From the NCBI GenBank assembly GCA_049890195.1, contig JBMHBY010000003.1:248001-312000 (forward strand): a stretch of 64,000 nt of DNA, in the 5' to 3' direction. Both the position numbers and the translations under genes were made by a program. The first letter of the stretch is position 1, and every line of letters starts with the position of its first letter. Of this stretch, positions 30,314 to 41,078 are shown piece by piece. The notes below the pieces were generated by a model. The model ran no database searches. It saw only the letters and a list, made by a program, of their open reading frames with translations, and was not told where the DNA came from. Source of the DNA: JAYQKL01 sp049890195 (GTDB lineage Bacteria; Pseudomonadota; Alphaproteobacteria; RS24).

Positions 30314-32575
30314 TCAGAATTCATAGGCGGCAATGGCCGCCATATTCAGAAGCTCTGACGATGTGGCGCCGATGCGGACAATCTGCACCGGCTTCGACAA
30401 TCCGACAAGAATCGGGCCGATCATGGTGGCATTGCCGAGTTCATTCAGCATTTTTGTTGAAATTGAGGCGGCGTGAATGGCCGGCATGACCAGCACATTG
30501 GCATTGTCGGACAGCGTGCAGAACGGATAAAGTTCGCGCGCATCCTTGTTCAGGGCAACATCCGCCGCCATCTCCCCGTCAAACTCAAAATCAACGTTGC
30601 GCTCGCGCAGCAGGCGCACGGCTTCACGGACATAAACCGACCGGTCGCCCTCAGGGTGCCCGTAGGTGGAGTAGGCCAGCAGGGCCACCCGCGGCTCATA
30701 GCCAAGCGCACGGGCCGCTTGTGCGGCGGACTCGGTGATGTCGGCCAATTCAGGCCCGTTCGGCATGTCATGGACATTGGTGTCGGCCACCAGCACAGTC
30801 CGTCCGCGTGCGACCATCATGGTCAGGCCGATCATGCGGCGGTCCGGCAATGGATCGATGACTGTTGCGACCTGTTCCAGCGCGACGGAATAATTGCGCG
30901 TGACGCCGGTGATCATGGCATCAGCGTCGCCCATTTGCAGCATGCAGGAGCCGAAGATATTTCTGTCATTGGTGACCATGCGCTCGACATCACGATACAA
31001 AAAGCCTTTGCGCTGCAGGCGTTCATATAAAAAGTCGGTGTAGTCCGCAATGCGGGAGGATTTGCTGGTGTTGTGGATGATTAAATCGTCGCGCTCGCCC
31101 AATCCGGCCTGCATCATGTTTTCGATGACGATTTCCTCGCGCCCGATCAGGATCGGGTCCCCCAAGCCGGCTTCCTTGAAGGCAATGGCGGCGCGGATGA
31201 CGGATTCCTGTTCACCCTCGGCGAAAATCAGGCGCTTGGGCCGTTGCCGCACCTTGTCAAAAATCACCTGTAAGGTGCTGGCGGTCGGGTCAAGACGGGC
31301 GGACAGCCGGTTTTTATAGGCCTCCATGTCGACAATCGGTTTGCCGGCCACTCCGGAATCCATTGCGGCCTGTGCTACGGCCGGCGGAATGTCCCGGATC
31401 AGGCGCGGGTCGAACGGCACCGGTATGATGTAATTCGGGCCGAAGCTGGGGCGCTCACCGCCATAGGCGGCGGCAACCTCGTCCGGCACGTCTTCGCGCG
31501 CCAGCATCGCCAACGCCTCGGCGCAGGCAATTTTCATCTCTTCATTGATGGTTGTCGCCCGTACATCCAGCGCCCCGCGGAATATATAAGGGAAACCCAA
31601 AACATTATTGACCTGATTGGGATAATCAGAGCGTCCGGTCGCGATAATGGCGTCATCGCGCAGTTCATGGGCCTCCTCCGGCGTAATTTCCGGGTCCGGA
31701 TTGGCCATGGCAAAAATGATGGGCTGGTCGGCCATGGATGTGATCATGTCCGGCGTCAGGGCCCCCTTGACGGACAGGCCGAGGAAAACATCCGCCCCCT
31801 CCATGGCCTCCTCCAATGTCCGCAGCTTGGTTTTGACGGCATGGGCTGATTTCCACTGGTTCATGCCTTCCTTGCGGCCTTCATAAATCACGCCCTTCGT
31901 GTCACATAATATTGCGTTTTCGGACGGCAGGCCCATGGCCTTGATCAATTCCAGACAGGCAATGCCCGCGGCGCCGGCACCGTTCATGACAATTTTGGTG
32001 TCCTTGAGCTTGCGTCCGGTCAAATGCAGTGCGTTGATCAAACCGGCGGTGCAAATGATGGCCGTGCCGTGCTGGTCGTCATGAAACACAGGAATGTCCA
32101 TGTGCTCGCGCAATTGCTGTTCAATGATGAAACATTCCGGTGCCTTGATGTCTTCAAGGTTGATGCCGCCAAAGGACGGGCCGAGATGTTTGACGGCATT
32201 GACAAAAGCGTCGCTGTCCTCGGTGTCCACCTCAAGGTCAATGCTGTCGACATCGGCGAAGCGCTTGAACAAAACAGCCTTGCCCTCCATCACCGGCTTG
32301 GAGGCCAGCGCCCCGAGATTGCCGAGACCGAGAATGGCGGTGCCATTGGAGATGACCGCCACCATATTGCCGCGTGCCGTGTAGTCGTAGGATGTGTCGG
32401 GATTCTCCGCAATCGCCTGGACCGGCACGGCAACACCCGGCGAATAGGCCAAGGATAAATCGCGTTGGGTCGCCATCGGCTTGGTCGGCGTGATTTCAAG
32501 CTTGCCGGGCTGCCCCCGCGAATGGAACCTCAGGGCTTCGCGGTCAGCAATGTTTTTGTCTTTGCTGTCATCCAT
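30314..32575 (-). CDS. maeB: NADP-dependent malic enzyme with C-terminal phosphotransacetylase domain
   Basis: Oxidatively decarboxylates malate to pyruvate with NADP+. The malic enzyme half (about 1-430) carries SLAYSPGVAVPV, NGTAILGLGNLG and FHDDQHGTAI. The second half (about 440-753) is a phosphotransacetylase-like domain with RLIFAEGEQESVIRA; in characterised MaeB it has a regulatory (acetyl-CoA-sensing) rather than catalytic role. 753 residues from the ATG at 32575; a TTG three codons earlier is an alternative. Divergent from mutS. Confidence 0.95.
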   Translation of the reverse strand: MDDSKDKNIADREALRFHSRGQPGKLEITPTKPMATQRDLSLAYSPGVAVPVQAIAENPDTSYDYTARGNMVAVISNGTAILGLGNLGALASKPVMEGKAVLFKRFADVDSIDLEVDTEDSDAFVNAVKHLGPSFGGINLEDIKAPECFIIEQQLREHMDIPVFHDDQHGTAIICTAGLINALHLTGRKLKDTKIVMNGAGAAGIACLELIKAMGLPSENAILCDTKGVIYEGRKEGMNQWKSAHAVKTKLRTLEEAMEGADVFLGLSVKGALTPDMITSMADQPIIFAMANPDPEITPEEAHELRDDAIIATGRSDYPNQVNNVLGFPYIFRGALDVRATTINEEMKIACAEALAMLAREDVPDEVAAAYGGERPSFGPNYIIPVPFDPRLIRDIPPAVAQAAMDSGVAGKPIVDMEAYKNRLSARLDPTASTLQVIFDKVRQRPKRLIFAEGEQESVIRAAIAFKEAGLGDPILIGREEIVIENMMQAGLGERDDLIIHNTSKSSRIADYTDFLYERLQRKGFLYRDVERMVTNDRNIFGSCMLQMGDADAMITGVTRNYSVALEQVATVIDPLPDRRMIGLTMMVARGRTVLVADTNVHDMPNGPELADITESAAQAARALGYEPRVALLAYSTYGHPEGDRSVYVREAVRLLRERNVDFEFDGEMAADVALNKDARELYPFCTLSDNANVLVMPAIHAASISTKMLNELGNATMIGPILVGLSKPVQIVRIGATSSELLNMAAIAAYEF

Positions 32576-32730
32576 AGTGTTCAACCGTTAATTGCTATGG
32601 CTGTCATAGAATGAAAAAGGCCGGAACACAAGACAGATGGCTGGAATTTAATTGCCGCTGCTATTATCATATCGGTCAACAACTTGGCCGGCCCACACCA
32701 GCCGAAAACCCGCAAACCGATAGACGCCTT

Positions 32731-35517
32731 ATGCCGACGACAGAACAGAAAAAAAATGAAACACACGAGGCCGGCCCTTCTGTGCCTGCCGATAAGGGGG
32801 TCACGCCGATGATGGCGCAATATCTCGCCATCAAGGACCGGCATGAGGACTATCTGCTGTTTTACCGCATGGGTGATTTTTACGAGCTGTTTTTTGACGA
32901 CGCCGTAACGGCGGCGGCGGCGCTGGACATCACCTTGACCCACCGTGGCCGTCATCTCGGTGAGCCTTTGCCCATGTGCGGCGTCCCGTTTCATGCTGCG
33001 GAGGGCTATTTGCAGAAACTTATCCGCAGCGGTTTCAAAGTGGCTATTTGTGAGCAGACCGAGGATCCCGCCGAAGCCAAAAAAAGGGGGTCAAAGGCCG
33101 TGGTGCGCCGCGAAGTGGTGCGCCTTGTCACGCCCGGCACGCTGACGGAGGACAGTCTGCTTGACGCCCGGGCCCATAATTATCTGGCCGCTCTGGGTCA
33201 TACTGCCGGTGAAGGCGGGCTGGCGCTGGCCTGGATGGACATGTCGACAGGTGATGTGCAGGTCGTGGCGCCGGCCAATAATGCACAAGGGGCGGGTGAG
33301 GTGATGCGTGAGCATGCTGATGAGGCCGGCCTCAACCTGTTGCTGGCACAGTTTGCGGCGCTGATGCCGCGGGAGCTTTTGCTGCCAGAGACCGTCCCCG
33401 ATGCGGTGCGCGAGCGGTTTGAGATGGCGGCGGCGGCCGGGGAGGTGTCCGTTGCGGTGCTGCCGGGGGCGCAGGTTGGCTCCCGCAGCGGCGAAAAGGC
33501 ACTGCTGGCGGCCTATCAGCTTGAGACGCTGGATGTTTTCGGTTTTTCATCCCGCAGCCAAATCGCCGCCTGCGGCACACTGATCACTTATCTGAACCTG
33601 ACGCAGCTGGGCCACATGCCAAGCCTCAAGCCGCCGCAAATTCTGCACGGCAATGGCGCCATGCGGCTGGATCAGGCCACCCGCCGCAATCTTGAACTGG
33701 CCAGCACACTGTCAGGCCAACGTCAGGGCAGCCTGCTGCATGCCGTCGACATGACCGTCAGTGGTCCGGGCGGGCGCCTGTTGTCCACCCGGCTGTCGGC
33801 GCCACTGACCGAGCGTGCCGGCATTGTGGCGCGCCAGGAGTCGACGGCGCTTTTTCTGCGCGAGCGTGTTCTCAGGGAGGATGTCCGCAACCATTTGAAA
33901 GCCGTTCCCGATATGGCGCGGGCCTTGGGGCGGCTTTCGCTGGGACGTGGGGGGCCACGGGATTTGAAAAGCCTGAAGCAGGGGCTGGACAAGGGATTCG
34001 ACGTTTCTGCGGCGCTCAAGGTGCAGGACGAAGACCTGTCGGATGAACTGCAAACCGCATTCTGTGTTTTTGACACTGGGGCGGCGGCGGCAGATTTGCG
34101 GGCGCTGGTTGACCTGTTGGCGGCGGCGCTTGTTGATGAGCCGCCCCTGCTCGCCCGTGACGGCGGGTTTGTGGCCGCCGGGTTTGACGCCGGTCTCGAC
34201 AAACAGTGCGCCCTGCGCGATGAAAGCCGGCGTGTCATTGCCGGTCTGCAGGCGCGCTACAGCGAGGAAACCGGCATCAAGGCGCTGAAAATCAAGCACA
34301 ATGCCGTGCTCGGCTATCATATTGACGTTCCGGCGGCGCATGGCGAGAAACTCAGCACGCCCCCGCACAATAATGTTTTCATCCATCGCCAGACCCTGGC
34401 CAATTCGGTGCGCTTTTCCACGCAGGATCTGGCGGATCTGGCCGGGCAGATTTCACAGGCCGCAGAGCAGGCGTTGGGCATGGAACTGGAAATATATCAA
34501 CGGCTGGTCGCGGAAGCGTGCCGGCTGAGTGCGCCGATTGCGGCGGCGGCCGAGGCGTTGGCCATTGCCGATGTGGCGGCGTCGAACGCGGAACTGGCGC
34601 AAACGCGCAACTGGGTCTGCCCGCAGCTTTTTGAGGATGACAGGTTTGTCGTGACCGGCGGGCGCCATCCGGTTGTGGAGCAGGCTTTGGAGGCCAGGTC
34701 TGAGGGGCCGTTCATCGCCAATGACTGTGCCCTGAACGACGCGCAGGCACATCACTTGATGTTGTTGACCGGTCCCAACATGGCTGGCAAATCCACCTAT
34801 CTGCGCCAAAACGCCCTGATCGCCATTCTCGCGCAGGCCGGGTGTTTTGTCCCGGCGCAAAAGGCCGAGATTGGTCTGGTGGATCAGGTGTTCAGCCGTG
34901 TCGGGGCGGCCGATGATCTGGCCCAGGGGCGTTCGACATTTATGGTTGAAATGGTTGAAACAGCCGCCATCCTCAATCAGGCGACGGCAAAAAGTCTGGT
35001 TATTCTGGATGAAATCGGCCGTGGCACGGCAACCTTTGACGGCCTGTCGATTGCCTGGGCCACTGTTGAAAGCCTGCATGAGGTCACCGGCTGCCGCGCT
35101 TTGTTTGCCACTCATTATCATGAATTGACCAGCCTGTCAGACCGGTTGTCTGGCCTGGTCAACGCCACGATGCGGGTGAAGGAGTTTCAAGGCGATGTTG
35201 TGTTTTTGCATGAGGTCTGTGCCGGCGCGGCGGACCGGTCCTACGGCATTCATGTCGCCGAGCTTGCCGGCTTGCCAAAGGCGGTCATCGCCCGCGCCCG
35301 CGAGGTGCTCGCCGTGCTCGAACAGGACCGCCGGCATCAAAAGGCTGGCGAGGAGGTGTTGATGGGCCTGCCCTTGTTCAGCACCGAGACCGCCGGCCCC
35401 GGCGATCCTGATCCGCTGCAGGCGGCACTGGATGACATCAACCCCGATCTGTTGTCACCCAAGGACGCATTGGAGCAGCTTTACAGACTGAAAAAGCTGC
35501 GGGATGATGAAACGTAG
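32731..35517 (+). CDS. mutS: DNA mismatch repair protein MutS
   Basis: Recognises base mismatches and short loops. YRMGDFYELFFDDA holds the Phe-x-Glu wedge that reads the mismatch. Connector, core and clamp domains follow, then the ABC ATPase with Walker A GPNMAGKST near residue 681 and LVILDEIGRGTATFDGLS as Walker B/signature. 928 residues, slightly longer than enteric MutS because of a Lys/Glu-rich N-terminus. The ATG at 32731 is my choice; the reading frame extends further upstream. mutL is not in this window. Confidence 0.96.
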   Translation: MPTTEQKKNETHEAGPSVPADKGVTPMMAQYLAIKDRHEDYLLFYRMGDFYELFFDDAVTAAAALDITLTHRGRHLGEPLPMCGVPFHAAEGYLQKLIRSGFKVAICEQTEDPAEAKKRGSKAVVRREVVRLVTPGTLTEDSLLDARAHNYLAALGHTAGEGGLALAWMDMSTGDVQVVAPANNAQGAGEVMREHADEAGLNLLLAQFAALMPRELLLPETVPDAVRERFEMAAAAGEVSVAVLPGAQVGSRSGEKALLAAYQLETLDVFGFSSRSQIAACGTLITYLNLTQLGHMPSLKPPQILHGNGAMRLDQATRRNLELASTLSGQRQGSLLHAVDMTVSGPGGRLLSTRLSAPLTERAGIVARQESTALFLRERVLREDVRNHLKAVPDMARALGRLSLGRGGPRDLKSLKQGLDKGFDVSAALKVQDEDLSDELQTAFCVFDTGAAAADLRALVDLLAAALVDEPPLLARDGGFVAAGFDAGLDKQCALRDESRRVIAGLQARYSEETGIKALKIKHNAVLGYHIDVPAAHGEKLSTPPHNNVFIHRQTLANSVRFSTQDLADLAGQISQAAEQALGMELEIYQRLVAEACRLSAPIAAAAEALAIADVAASNAELAQTRNWVCPQLFEDDRFVVTGGRHPVVEQALEARSEGPFIANDCALNDAQAHHLMLLTGPNMAGKSTYLRQNALIAILAQAGCFVPAQKAEIGLVDQVFSRVGAADDLAQGRSTFMVEMVETAAILNQATAKSLVILDEIGRGTATFDGLSIAWATVESLHEVTGCRALFATHYHELTSLSDRLSGLVNATMRVKEFQGDVVFLHEVCAGAADRSYGIHVAELAGLPKAVIARAREVLAVLEQDRRHQKAGEEVLMGLPLFSTETAGPGDPDPLQAALDDINPDLLSPKDALEQLYRLKKLRDDET

Positions 35518-35592
35518 CAAAATCGGCGGCTCTGGCTTGAGATTTCCAATCTCTGCCATATTCTCGTTATAATCATCAGCTAAGGGTTCGAC

Positions 35593-38436
35593 ATGTCACG
35601 CACGTCTGCAAACACCAAAAAGGGCAAACCGAAGGCCGCCGCCCCCAAGCGGGGTGTGCCGTTGCGCTTTCCTGTGATTGCCAAAGCCGCATTGGGCGAA
35701 AACCTCAAAAAGGCCGGCGGCGATACCGCTGCGGCGGCGCGCAATAATGTGCTGGCGCTGGTCAAGGAGGCGCATTCGGAAAACCTCGATCAGTTGAAAC
35801 AGGCGTTGCGGCAAAAGCCGTTCAAGGGCCGCGCCTGCGCCAACGCCTTGAGCCGGTCGATGGATGTCATCATTCAGTGTTTGTGCAGCCATGCGGCGGC
35901 AATGTTTGATGCGCAGGACCGCCGTTTCGCAGACGAAATCACCGTTATGGCGGTCGGCGGCTATGGCCGACATAAGCTGGCCCCGGGGTCTGATATTGAC
36001 CTGTTGTTTTTGCTCAATGATGACCCGGACGAGCCGGCCAGCAAATTCATTGAGTATATTCTTTACCTGCTTTGGGACATGGGCCTGAAGGTCGGCCACT
36101 CCACCCGTTCCGTGCAGGAATGCATCAAACAGGCCAAGGCGGACATGACCATCCGTACGGCTTTGCTGGAGGCGCGCTTCATCTGGGGCGGGAAAGAGAC
36201 CGCCAAGCGGCTGCGTCAAGCCTATCTGCAGCAGGTCCAGCAGGGCAGCGCCAGGGGGTTTGTGGTCGCCAAGCTGGCCGAGCGCGATGTGCGCCATGCC
36301 CGCACCGGGGAAAGCCGCTATCTGGTCGAGCCGAACATCAAGGAGGGCAAAGGTGGGTTGCGCGACCTCGATACATTGTTCTGGATCGCCAAATATTGTT
36401 ATGAGGTGGACAGCATTGACGAGCTGGTTTCCAAGGGGCTGTTGACCAGGGATGAGCTGCACCTGTTCCGACGCTGTGAAAACTTCCTTTGGTCGGCGCG
36501 GTGTCAGCTGCATTTCCTGACCGGACGGGCCGAGGAGCGCCTGAGTTTTGATGTGCAGACCGCGATGGCCGAGGCGATGGGCATTGAACCGACCTCCGGC
36601 CTGAACCGCGTGGAACGCCTGATGCGGCGGTATTTTCTGGTGGCCAAGGATGTCGGGGACCTGACCCGGATCTTCTGCTCCAAGCTGGAGGAGGAGCAGA
36701 CCAAACCGAGCGGATTGCAGCGCCTGCCGGCCCTGTTCCGGCGTCACAAGCACGTACACGGTTTCACGTTGAGCGGGCGGCGGTTGAAAATGGTGCGGTC
36801 CGATGTGTTCCGGCGCAACCCGGTCAACATGCTGCGGATGTTCAAACTGGCCGCCGACCATAAGCTGATGATTCACCCCGACACATTGCGCGAAGTGACC
36901 CGCTCTTTGAATCTGATTGATGAGGGTTTGCGCACGAATGAAGAGGCCAACAAGCTGTTTCTGGATATTTTGACCTCGCCGAACCATGCGGAGCGGATTT
37001 TGCGGCGCATGAATGAGGCCGGCGTGCTTGGTCGTTTCCTGCCTGATTTCGGGCGAATTGTCGCCCTGATGCAGTTCAACATGTATCACCATTACACAGC
37101 CGACGAGCATTTGCTGCGTGCCATCGGGCTTTTGTCAGATCTGGAGCAGGGCAAATTTGCGGATGATCATCCACTGGCGCATGAGCTGGTCAAAAAGAAC
37201 ATCAACCGCAAGGTCATCTATCTGGCGGTATTGCTGCATGACATCGCCAAAGGCCGCCCGGAAGACCATTCGGTAGCCGGTGCGCGCATTGCCCGCCGCC
37301 TGGGGCCGCGGCTCGGGTTCTCCAAAGCCGAAACCGAGCTGACGGAATGGCTGGTGCGCGAGCATTTGATCATGAGCGACGTTGCCCAGCGCCGGGACTT
37401 GAGTGACCCGCGGACCATCCGTGATTTTGCCGACAAGGTGCAGACGCTGGAGCGCCTGCGACACCTGCTGGTGCTGACGGTCATTGACATCCGGGCCGTC
37501 GGGCCGGGGGTCTGGAACGGTTGGAAAGGTCAGCTGCTGCGGGAATTATATTTCGAAGCTGAGGCCGATTTGATGGGTTCGGCCTCGCATACCAACCGTC
37601 CCAGCCGGGTCGCTGCGGCAAAGGAGACGTTCATTGAAGCCTATCGCGCCCATGACAAAAAAATCAGCCTGAAGGCCTGCCGCGAATACGTCACCCGTCA
37701 TTATGACGCCTACTGGCTGTCCATTGGTCTCGACGAGCAGTTGCATCATGCCGACCTTCTGCGGCAGGCTGACAAGCAGCCCATGGTTGTTGACGCCAAA
37801 CGCGACACGTTTCAGGACATTACCACGCTGAGCTTCATCGGACAGGACCATCCGGGCCTGTTCTCGCGCCTGACGGGGGCGTGTGCGGTCGTCGGCCTTG
37901 ACATTGTTGATGCCCGCATCATCACCACCCGGGACGGCATGGCGGTGGATGTGTTGAAGCTGCAGGAGCCGCTGGCCCACCAATCCCCGGATGAAAGCCG
38001 TATGGCGCGGTTGAGCAATACGGTGTCGCGGGTGATGTCGGGCGAGATTTTGCCGGGTGATGAAATTCTTGAGCCCCGCCGCGCCCGCAAAATCAAGGCC
38101 TTCGATATTGAACCGAGCGTCATGATTGACAATGAGGCTTCGCAGCACTCCACGGTCATCGAAGTCAGCGGTCTTGACCGTCCGGGGCTGCTGCACGCAT
38201 TGACCCGCACATTGTTCGGCTTGGGTGTGACGATTGTGACGGCCCGCGTGGCGACCTTTGGCGAGCGGGCGGTTGACGTTTTTTACGCCCAAGATTTGAC
38301 CGGTGCCAAAATCACCAGCCCGTCCAAAACCGCCGCCATCCGGAAAAAACTGGAGCGCGCCCTGCTTGATCCGACAACCGCCGCCCTGCCCGAAGGCAAG
38401 ACAGCCAAGGCTGAGGGGGCCGAGAAGGTCGCGTGA
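35593..38436 (+). CDS. glnD: PII uridylyltransferase / uridylyl-removing enzyme
   Basis: Bifunctional sensor of glutamine that uridylylates PII proteins when nitrogen is scarce and deuridylylates them when it is plentiful. The nucleotidyltransferase motif GGYGRHKLAPGSDIDLLF is near residue 118. An HD hydrolase motif (LLHDIAKGRPEDHS) is near residue 547, and two C-terminal ACT domains begin at about 745 (GQDHPGLFSRLTGAC) and 855 (GLDRPGLLHALTRTLF). 947 residues. A TTGAGA-16-TATTCT promoter-like pair lies at 35537-35564. It overlaps murJ. Confidence 0.96.
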   Translation: MSRTSANTKKGKPKAAAPKRGVPLRFPVIAKAALGENLKKAGGDTAAAARNNVLALVKEAHSENLDQLKQALRQKPFKGRACANALSRSMDVIIQCLCSHAAAMFDAQDRRFADEITVMAVGGYGRHKLAPGSDIDLLFLLNDDPDEPASKFIEYILYLLWDMGLKVGHSTRSVQECIKQAKADMTIRTALLEARFIWGGKETAKRLRQAYLQQVQQGSARGFVVAKLAERDVRHARTGESRYLVEPNIKEGKGGLRDLDTLFWIAKYCYEVDSIDELVSKGLLTRDELHLFRRCENFLWSARCQLHFLTGRAEERLSFDVQTAMAEAMGIEPTSGLNRVERLMRRYFLVAKDVGDLTRIFCSKLEEEQTKPSGLQRLPALFRRHKHVHGFTLSGRRLKMVRSDVFRRNPVNMLRMFKLAADHKLMIHPDTLREVTRSLNLIDEGLRTNEEANKLFLDILTSPNHAERILRRMNEAGVLGRFLPDFGRIVALMQFNMYHHYTADEHLLRAIGLLSDLEQGKFADDHPLAHELVKKNINRKVIYLAVLLHDIAKGRPEDHSVAGARIARRLGPRLGFSKAETELTEWLVREHLIMSDVAQRRDLSDPRTIRDFADKVQTLERLRHLLVLTVIDIRAVGPGVWNGWKGQLLRELYFEAEADLMGSASHTNRPSRVAAAKETFIEAYRAHDKKISLKACREYVTRHYDAYWLSIGLDEQLHHADLLRQADKQPMVVDAKRDTFQDITTLSFIGQDHPGLFSRLTGACAVVGLDIVDARIITTRDGMAVDVLKLQEPLAHQSPDESRMARLSNTVSRVMSGEILPGDEILEPRRARKIKAFDIEPSVMIDNEASQHSTVIEVSGLDRPGLLHALTRTLFGLGVTIVTARVATFGERAVDVFYAQDLTGAKITSPSKTAAIRKKLERALLDPTTAALPEGKTAKAEGAEKVA

Positions 38437-39983
38437 TGGCCGGTCGCTTCTCCATAGTGCGCGCCGCGGTCACGACAGGCAGCGCCACCATGCTGAGCCG
38501 GCTGTTGGGGTTTGTGCGCGACATTCTGATTGCCGCCGCCCTGGGCGCCGGGCCGCTGGCGGATATTTTTGTCGTGGCGTTCCGCCTGCCAAATCTGTTT
38601 CGCAGGCTGTTCGCTGAGGGGGCGTTCAGCGCCGCCTTTGTCCCGCTGTTTGCCAAACGCCTTGAAGGTGCCGGCTTGGACAGCGCCCGCACCATGGCGG
38701 GCGAGGTGTTTTCCGTGCTGGCTTTTGCGCTGCTGGTCTTTACGGCTGTCGCCGAGTTGTTCATGCCGGTTTTGGTCTATGCCCTTGCCGGCGGCTTTGA
38801 GGTTGGGTCGGAAAAATTCAGCCAGACCGTTCATTATGCACGCATCACGTTCCCCTATTTGGCCTTCATGTCCCTGATGGCGCTGTTTGCTGCCATGCTC
38901 AACGCCACCGGACGTTTTGCGCTGGCCGGACTGGCGCCGGTACTGTTGAATCTGGTGTTGATCGGGGCGCTGGTTTTGGCGTGGGGTGATGACCGGCTGA
39001 GTCTGGACTATCTGATTTGGGGCGTGGCGGTGGCCGGCTTTTTGCAGCTGGCTGTGTTGTGGGTCGGTGCCTGGCGCGCCGGGCTCTCGCTGGCGTTCCG
39101 GCGCCCGCGCCTCAGCCCGGACGTCCGCCGTGTGTTTGTGCTTGGTGTGCCTGGGGTGCTGGCGGCCGGGGTGACGCAGATCAACCTTCTGGTCGGGACA
39201 AACATTGCCTCGGCCCAGCCGGGGGCGGCGGCCTGGCTGTATTATGCCGACCGTCTTTATCAGCTGCCATTGGGTGTGATCGGTGTGGCCCTGTCGGTCG
39301 CATTGCTGCCTGATATCTCGCGCCGCCTGCGCGCCGGTGACCAAAAAGGGGCTGTGGCCAGCCAGAATAACGGGCTGGCTTATGGACTGCTGTTGACTGC
39401 GCCGGCCAGCCTCGGGCTTTATGCCTTGGCGGAGCCGATCATGTCGGTTTTGTTTGAGCGCGGCTCGTTCAGCGCGTCTGACACGCATGCCGCGGCCCTG
39501 GCTTTGATGGGGTTTGCCCCCGGCCTGCCGGCGTTTGTTTTGGTCAAAGTCCTGCAGCCGAGCTTTTTTTCCCAAGAGGACACCAAAACGCCGTTGCTTT
39601 ATGCGGCGCTTGGGGTCGGCGTCAACATCACCCTGTCCCTGCTATATTTTCCCGTTTACGGGCATGTGGCGATTGCGGTCGCCACCAGCATCGCCGGCTG
39701 GGTGTCGCTGCTGGCCATGGTGGTTCATTTAAGTGTCACAGGATGGCGCATGGACAGCCTGTTCGCGCTGCGGGTGCTGGTCATCGTGCTCGGCTGTGCC
39801 GCTATGTGGGGATATCTCGCCCTGCTGACGCCGCCATCGGGTGGCTTTGCGGCGCTTGCCGCCTGGCTTGCGTTGCAGATTCTGTGTGCGGCCAGTCTGT
39901 ATTTTGCGGTTCTGGCCGGGCTTTCACACTTTATCCTGCCGGACGGCGCTGCCGGTTGGCGCGGGCTGGCGCGCCGCAGTTGA
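38436..39983 (+). CDS. murJ: Lipid II flippase MurJ
   Basis: Multi-pass inner-membrane protein of the MOP superfamily that flips the peptidoglycan precursor lipid II. TTGSATMLSRLLGFVRDIL, PNLFRRLFAEGAFSAAFVP and the mid-protein QINLLVGTNIAS are family hallmarks. About fourteen hydrophobic segments span the 515 residues. The ATG overlaps the glnD stop. The glnD-murJ-trpS order is a common alphaproteobacterial block. Confidence 0.96.
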   Translation: MAGRFSIVRAAVTTGSATMLSRLLGFVRDILIAAALGAGPLADIFVVAFRLPNLFRRLFAEGAFSAAFVPLFAKRLEGAGLDSARTMAGEVFSVLAFALLVFTAVAELFMPVLVYALAGGFEVGSEKFSQTVHYARITFPYLAFMSLMALFAAMLNATGRFALAGLAPVLLNLVLIGALVLAWGDDRLSLDYLIWGVAVAGFLQLAVLWVGAWRAGLSLAFRRPRLSPDVRRVFVLGVPGVLAAGVTQINLLVGTNIASAQPGAAAWLYYADRLYQLPLGVIGVALSVALLPDISRRLRAGDQKGAVASQNNGLAYGLLLTAPASLGLYALAEPIMSVLFERGSFSASDTHAAALALMGFAPGLPAFVLVKVLQPSFFSQEDTKTPLLYAALGVGVNITLSLLYFPVYGHVAIAVATSIAGWVSLLAMVVHLSVTGWRMDSLFALRVLVIVLGCAAMWGYLALLTPPSGGFAALAAWLALQILCAASLYFAVLAGLSHFILPDGAAGWRGLARRS

Positions 39984-40058
39984 GGCTCTGCCGGTCGGCA
40001 AAAAACTTGAAATGCCCGGCTGAAAAGGCGATAAGAACCGGGACAAAAGGATGGTTAT

Positions 40059-41075
40059 ATGTCTGCACCGAAAAACAGAGTCTTCTCAGGCGTTCAGCCT
40101 ACCGGCCAGTTGCATCTTGGAAATTACCTTGGCGCCATACGGAACTTCGTCAATTTGCAGGACAGCCATGAGTGCCTTTACTGCATTGTCGACCTGCATG
40201 CGATTACCGTCTGGCAGGAGCCCGAAGCTTTGCGGCGCAACACGCATGAGGTGGCGGCGGCGTTTCTGGCCGCCGGCGTGGACGGGGCGGCGCATATCGT
40301 GTTCAACCAAAGCCGTGTTTCCGCTCATGCGGAGCTGGCCTGGATCCTGAACTGTGTCTCCCGCATCGGGTGGTTGAACCGGATGACGCAGTTCAAGGAA
40401 AAGGCCGGCAAGCACCGTGAAAACGCGTCGGTCGGACTGTATGTGTACCCCAATCTGATGGCTGCCGACATTCTGGCCTATCGCGCCACCCATGTGCCGG
40501 TCGGCGCCGACCAGAAACAGCATCTTGAACTGGCCCGCGACATTGCCCAGAAGTTCAACCATGATTTTCTGGGTGAGGAGGCGGAGCCCTTTTTCCCGCT
40601 GCCCGAGCCGTTGATTACCGGTCCCGCGACCCGGGTCATGTCTTTACGCGACGGAAGCCGCAAAATGTCCAAATCCGAGCCGTCTGACATGTCCCGCATC
40701 ACCCTGACGGATGATGCCGACATGATTGCGCAAAAAATCCGGAAAGCCCGAACCGACCCTGACCCGCTGCCGGAAACAGAGGCCGGGCTTGAAGGCCGGC
40801 CGGAAGCGGCCAACCTTGTCGGCATTTTTGCCGCCTTGTCCGGGCAGACCCCGGCTGAGGTGCTGGCTGACTATGCCGGACAGAATTTTTCCGTCTTCAA
40901 GCCGGCCCTGGCCGAGCTGACGGTTGAGAAAATCGGTCCGATCACCGCCAGAATGACAGCTTATCTGGATGACACAGCCCATCTTGACGCCATCTTGAAT
41001 GATGGAGCCGAACGCGCCCAGGCGTTGGCCGAGCCGGTGCTGGCTGAAGTCAAAAAAATCGTCGGTTTTGCCTGA
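40059..41075 (+). CDS. trpS: Tryptophanyl-tRNA synthetase
   Basis: Class I aminoacyl-tRNA synthetase. The HIGH-equivalent is QLHLGNYLGA near residue 20 and the KMSKS loop is exact near residue 205. GLYVYPNLMAADILAY and PVGADQKQHLELARDIA bind tryptophan and the adenylate. 338 residues, normal. AAAAGGA lies ten bases upstream of the ATG. Confidence 0.98.
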   Translation: MSAPKNRVFSGVQPTGQLHLGNYLGAIRNFVNLQDSHECLYCIVDLHAITVWQEPEALRRNTHEVAAAFLAAGVDGAAHIVFNQSRVSAHAELAWILNCVSRIGWLNRMTQFKEKAGKHRENASVGLYVYPNLMAADILAYRATHVPVGADQKQHLELARDIAQKFNHDFLGEEAEPFFPLPEPLITGPATRVMSLRDGSRKMSKSEPSDMSRITLTDDADMIAQKIRKARTDPDPLPETEAGLEGRPEAANLVGIFAALSGQTPAEVLADYAGQNFSVFKPALAELTVEKIGPITARMTAYLDDTAHLDAILNDGAERAQALAEPVLAEVKKIVGFA

Positions 41076-41078
41076 TCC

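Noticed and set aside
38283..39575. A 430-codon open frame on the minus strand
   Set aside because: It is opposite murJ; the translation is Gln/His/Arg-rich, a typical mirror of hydrophobic codons.
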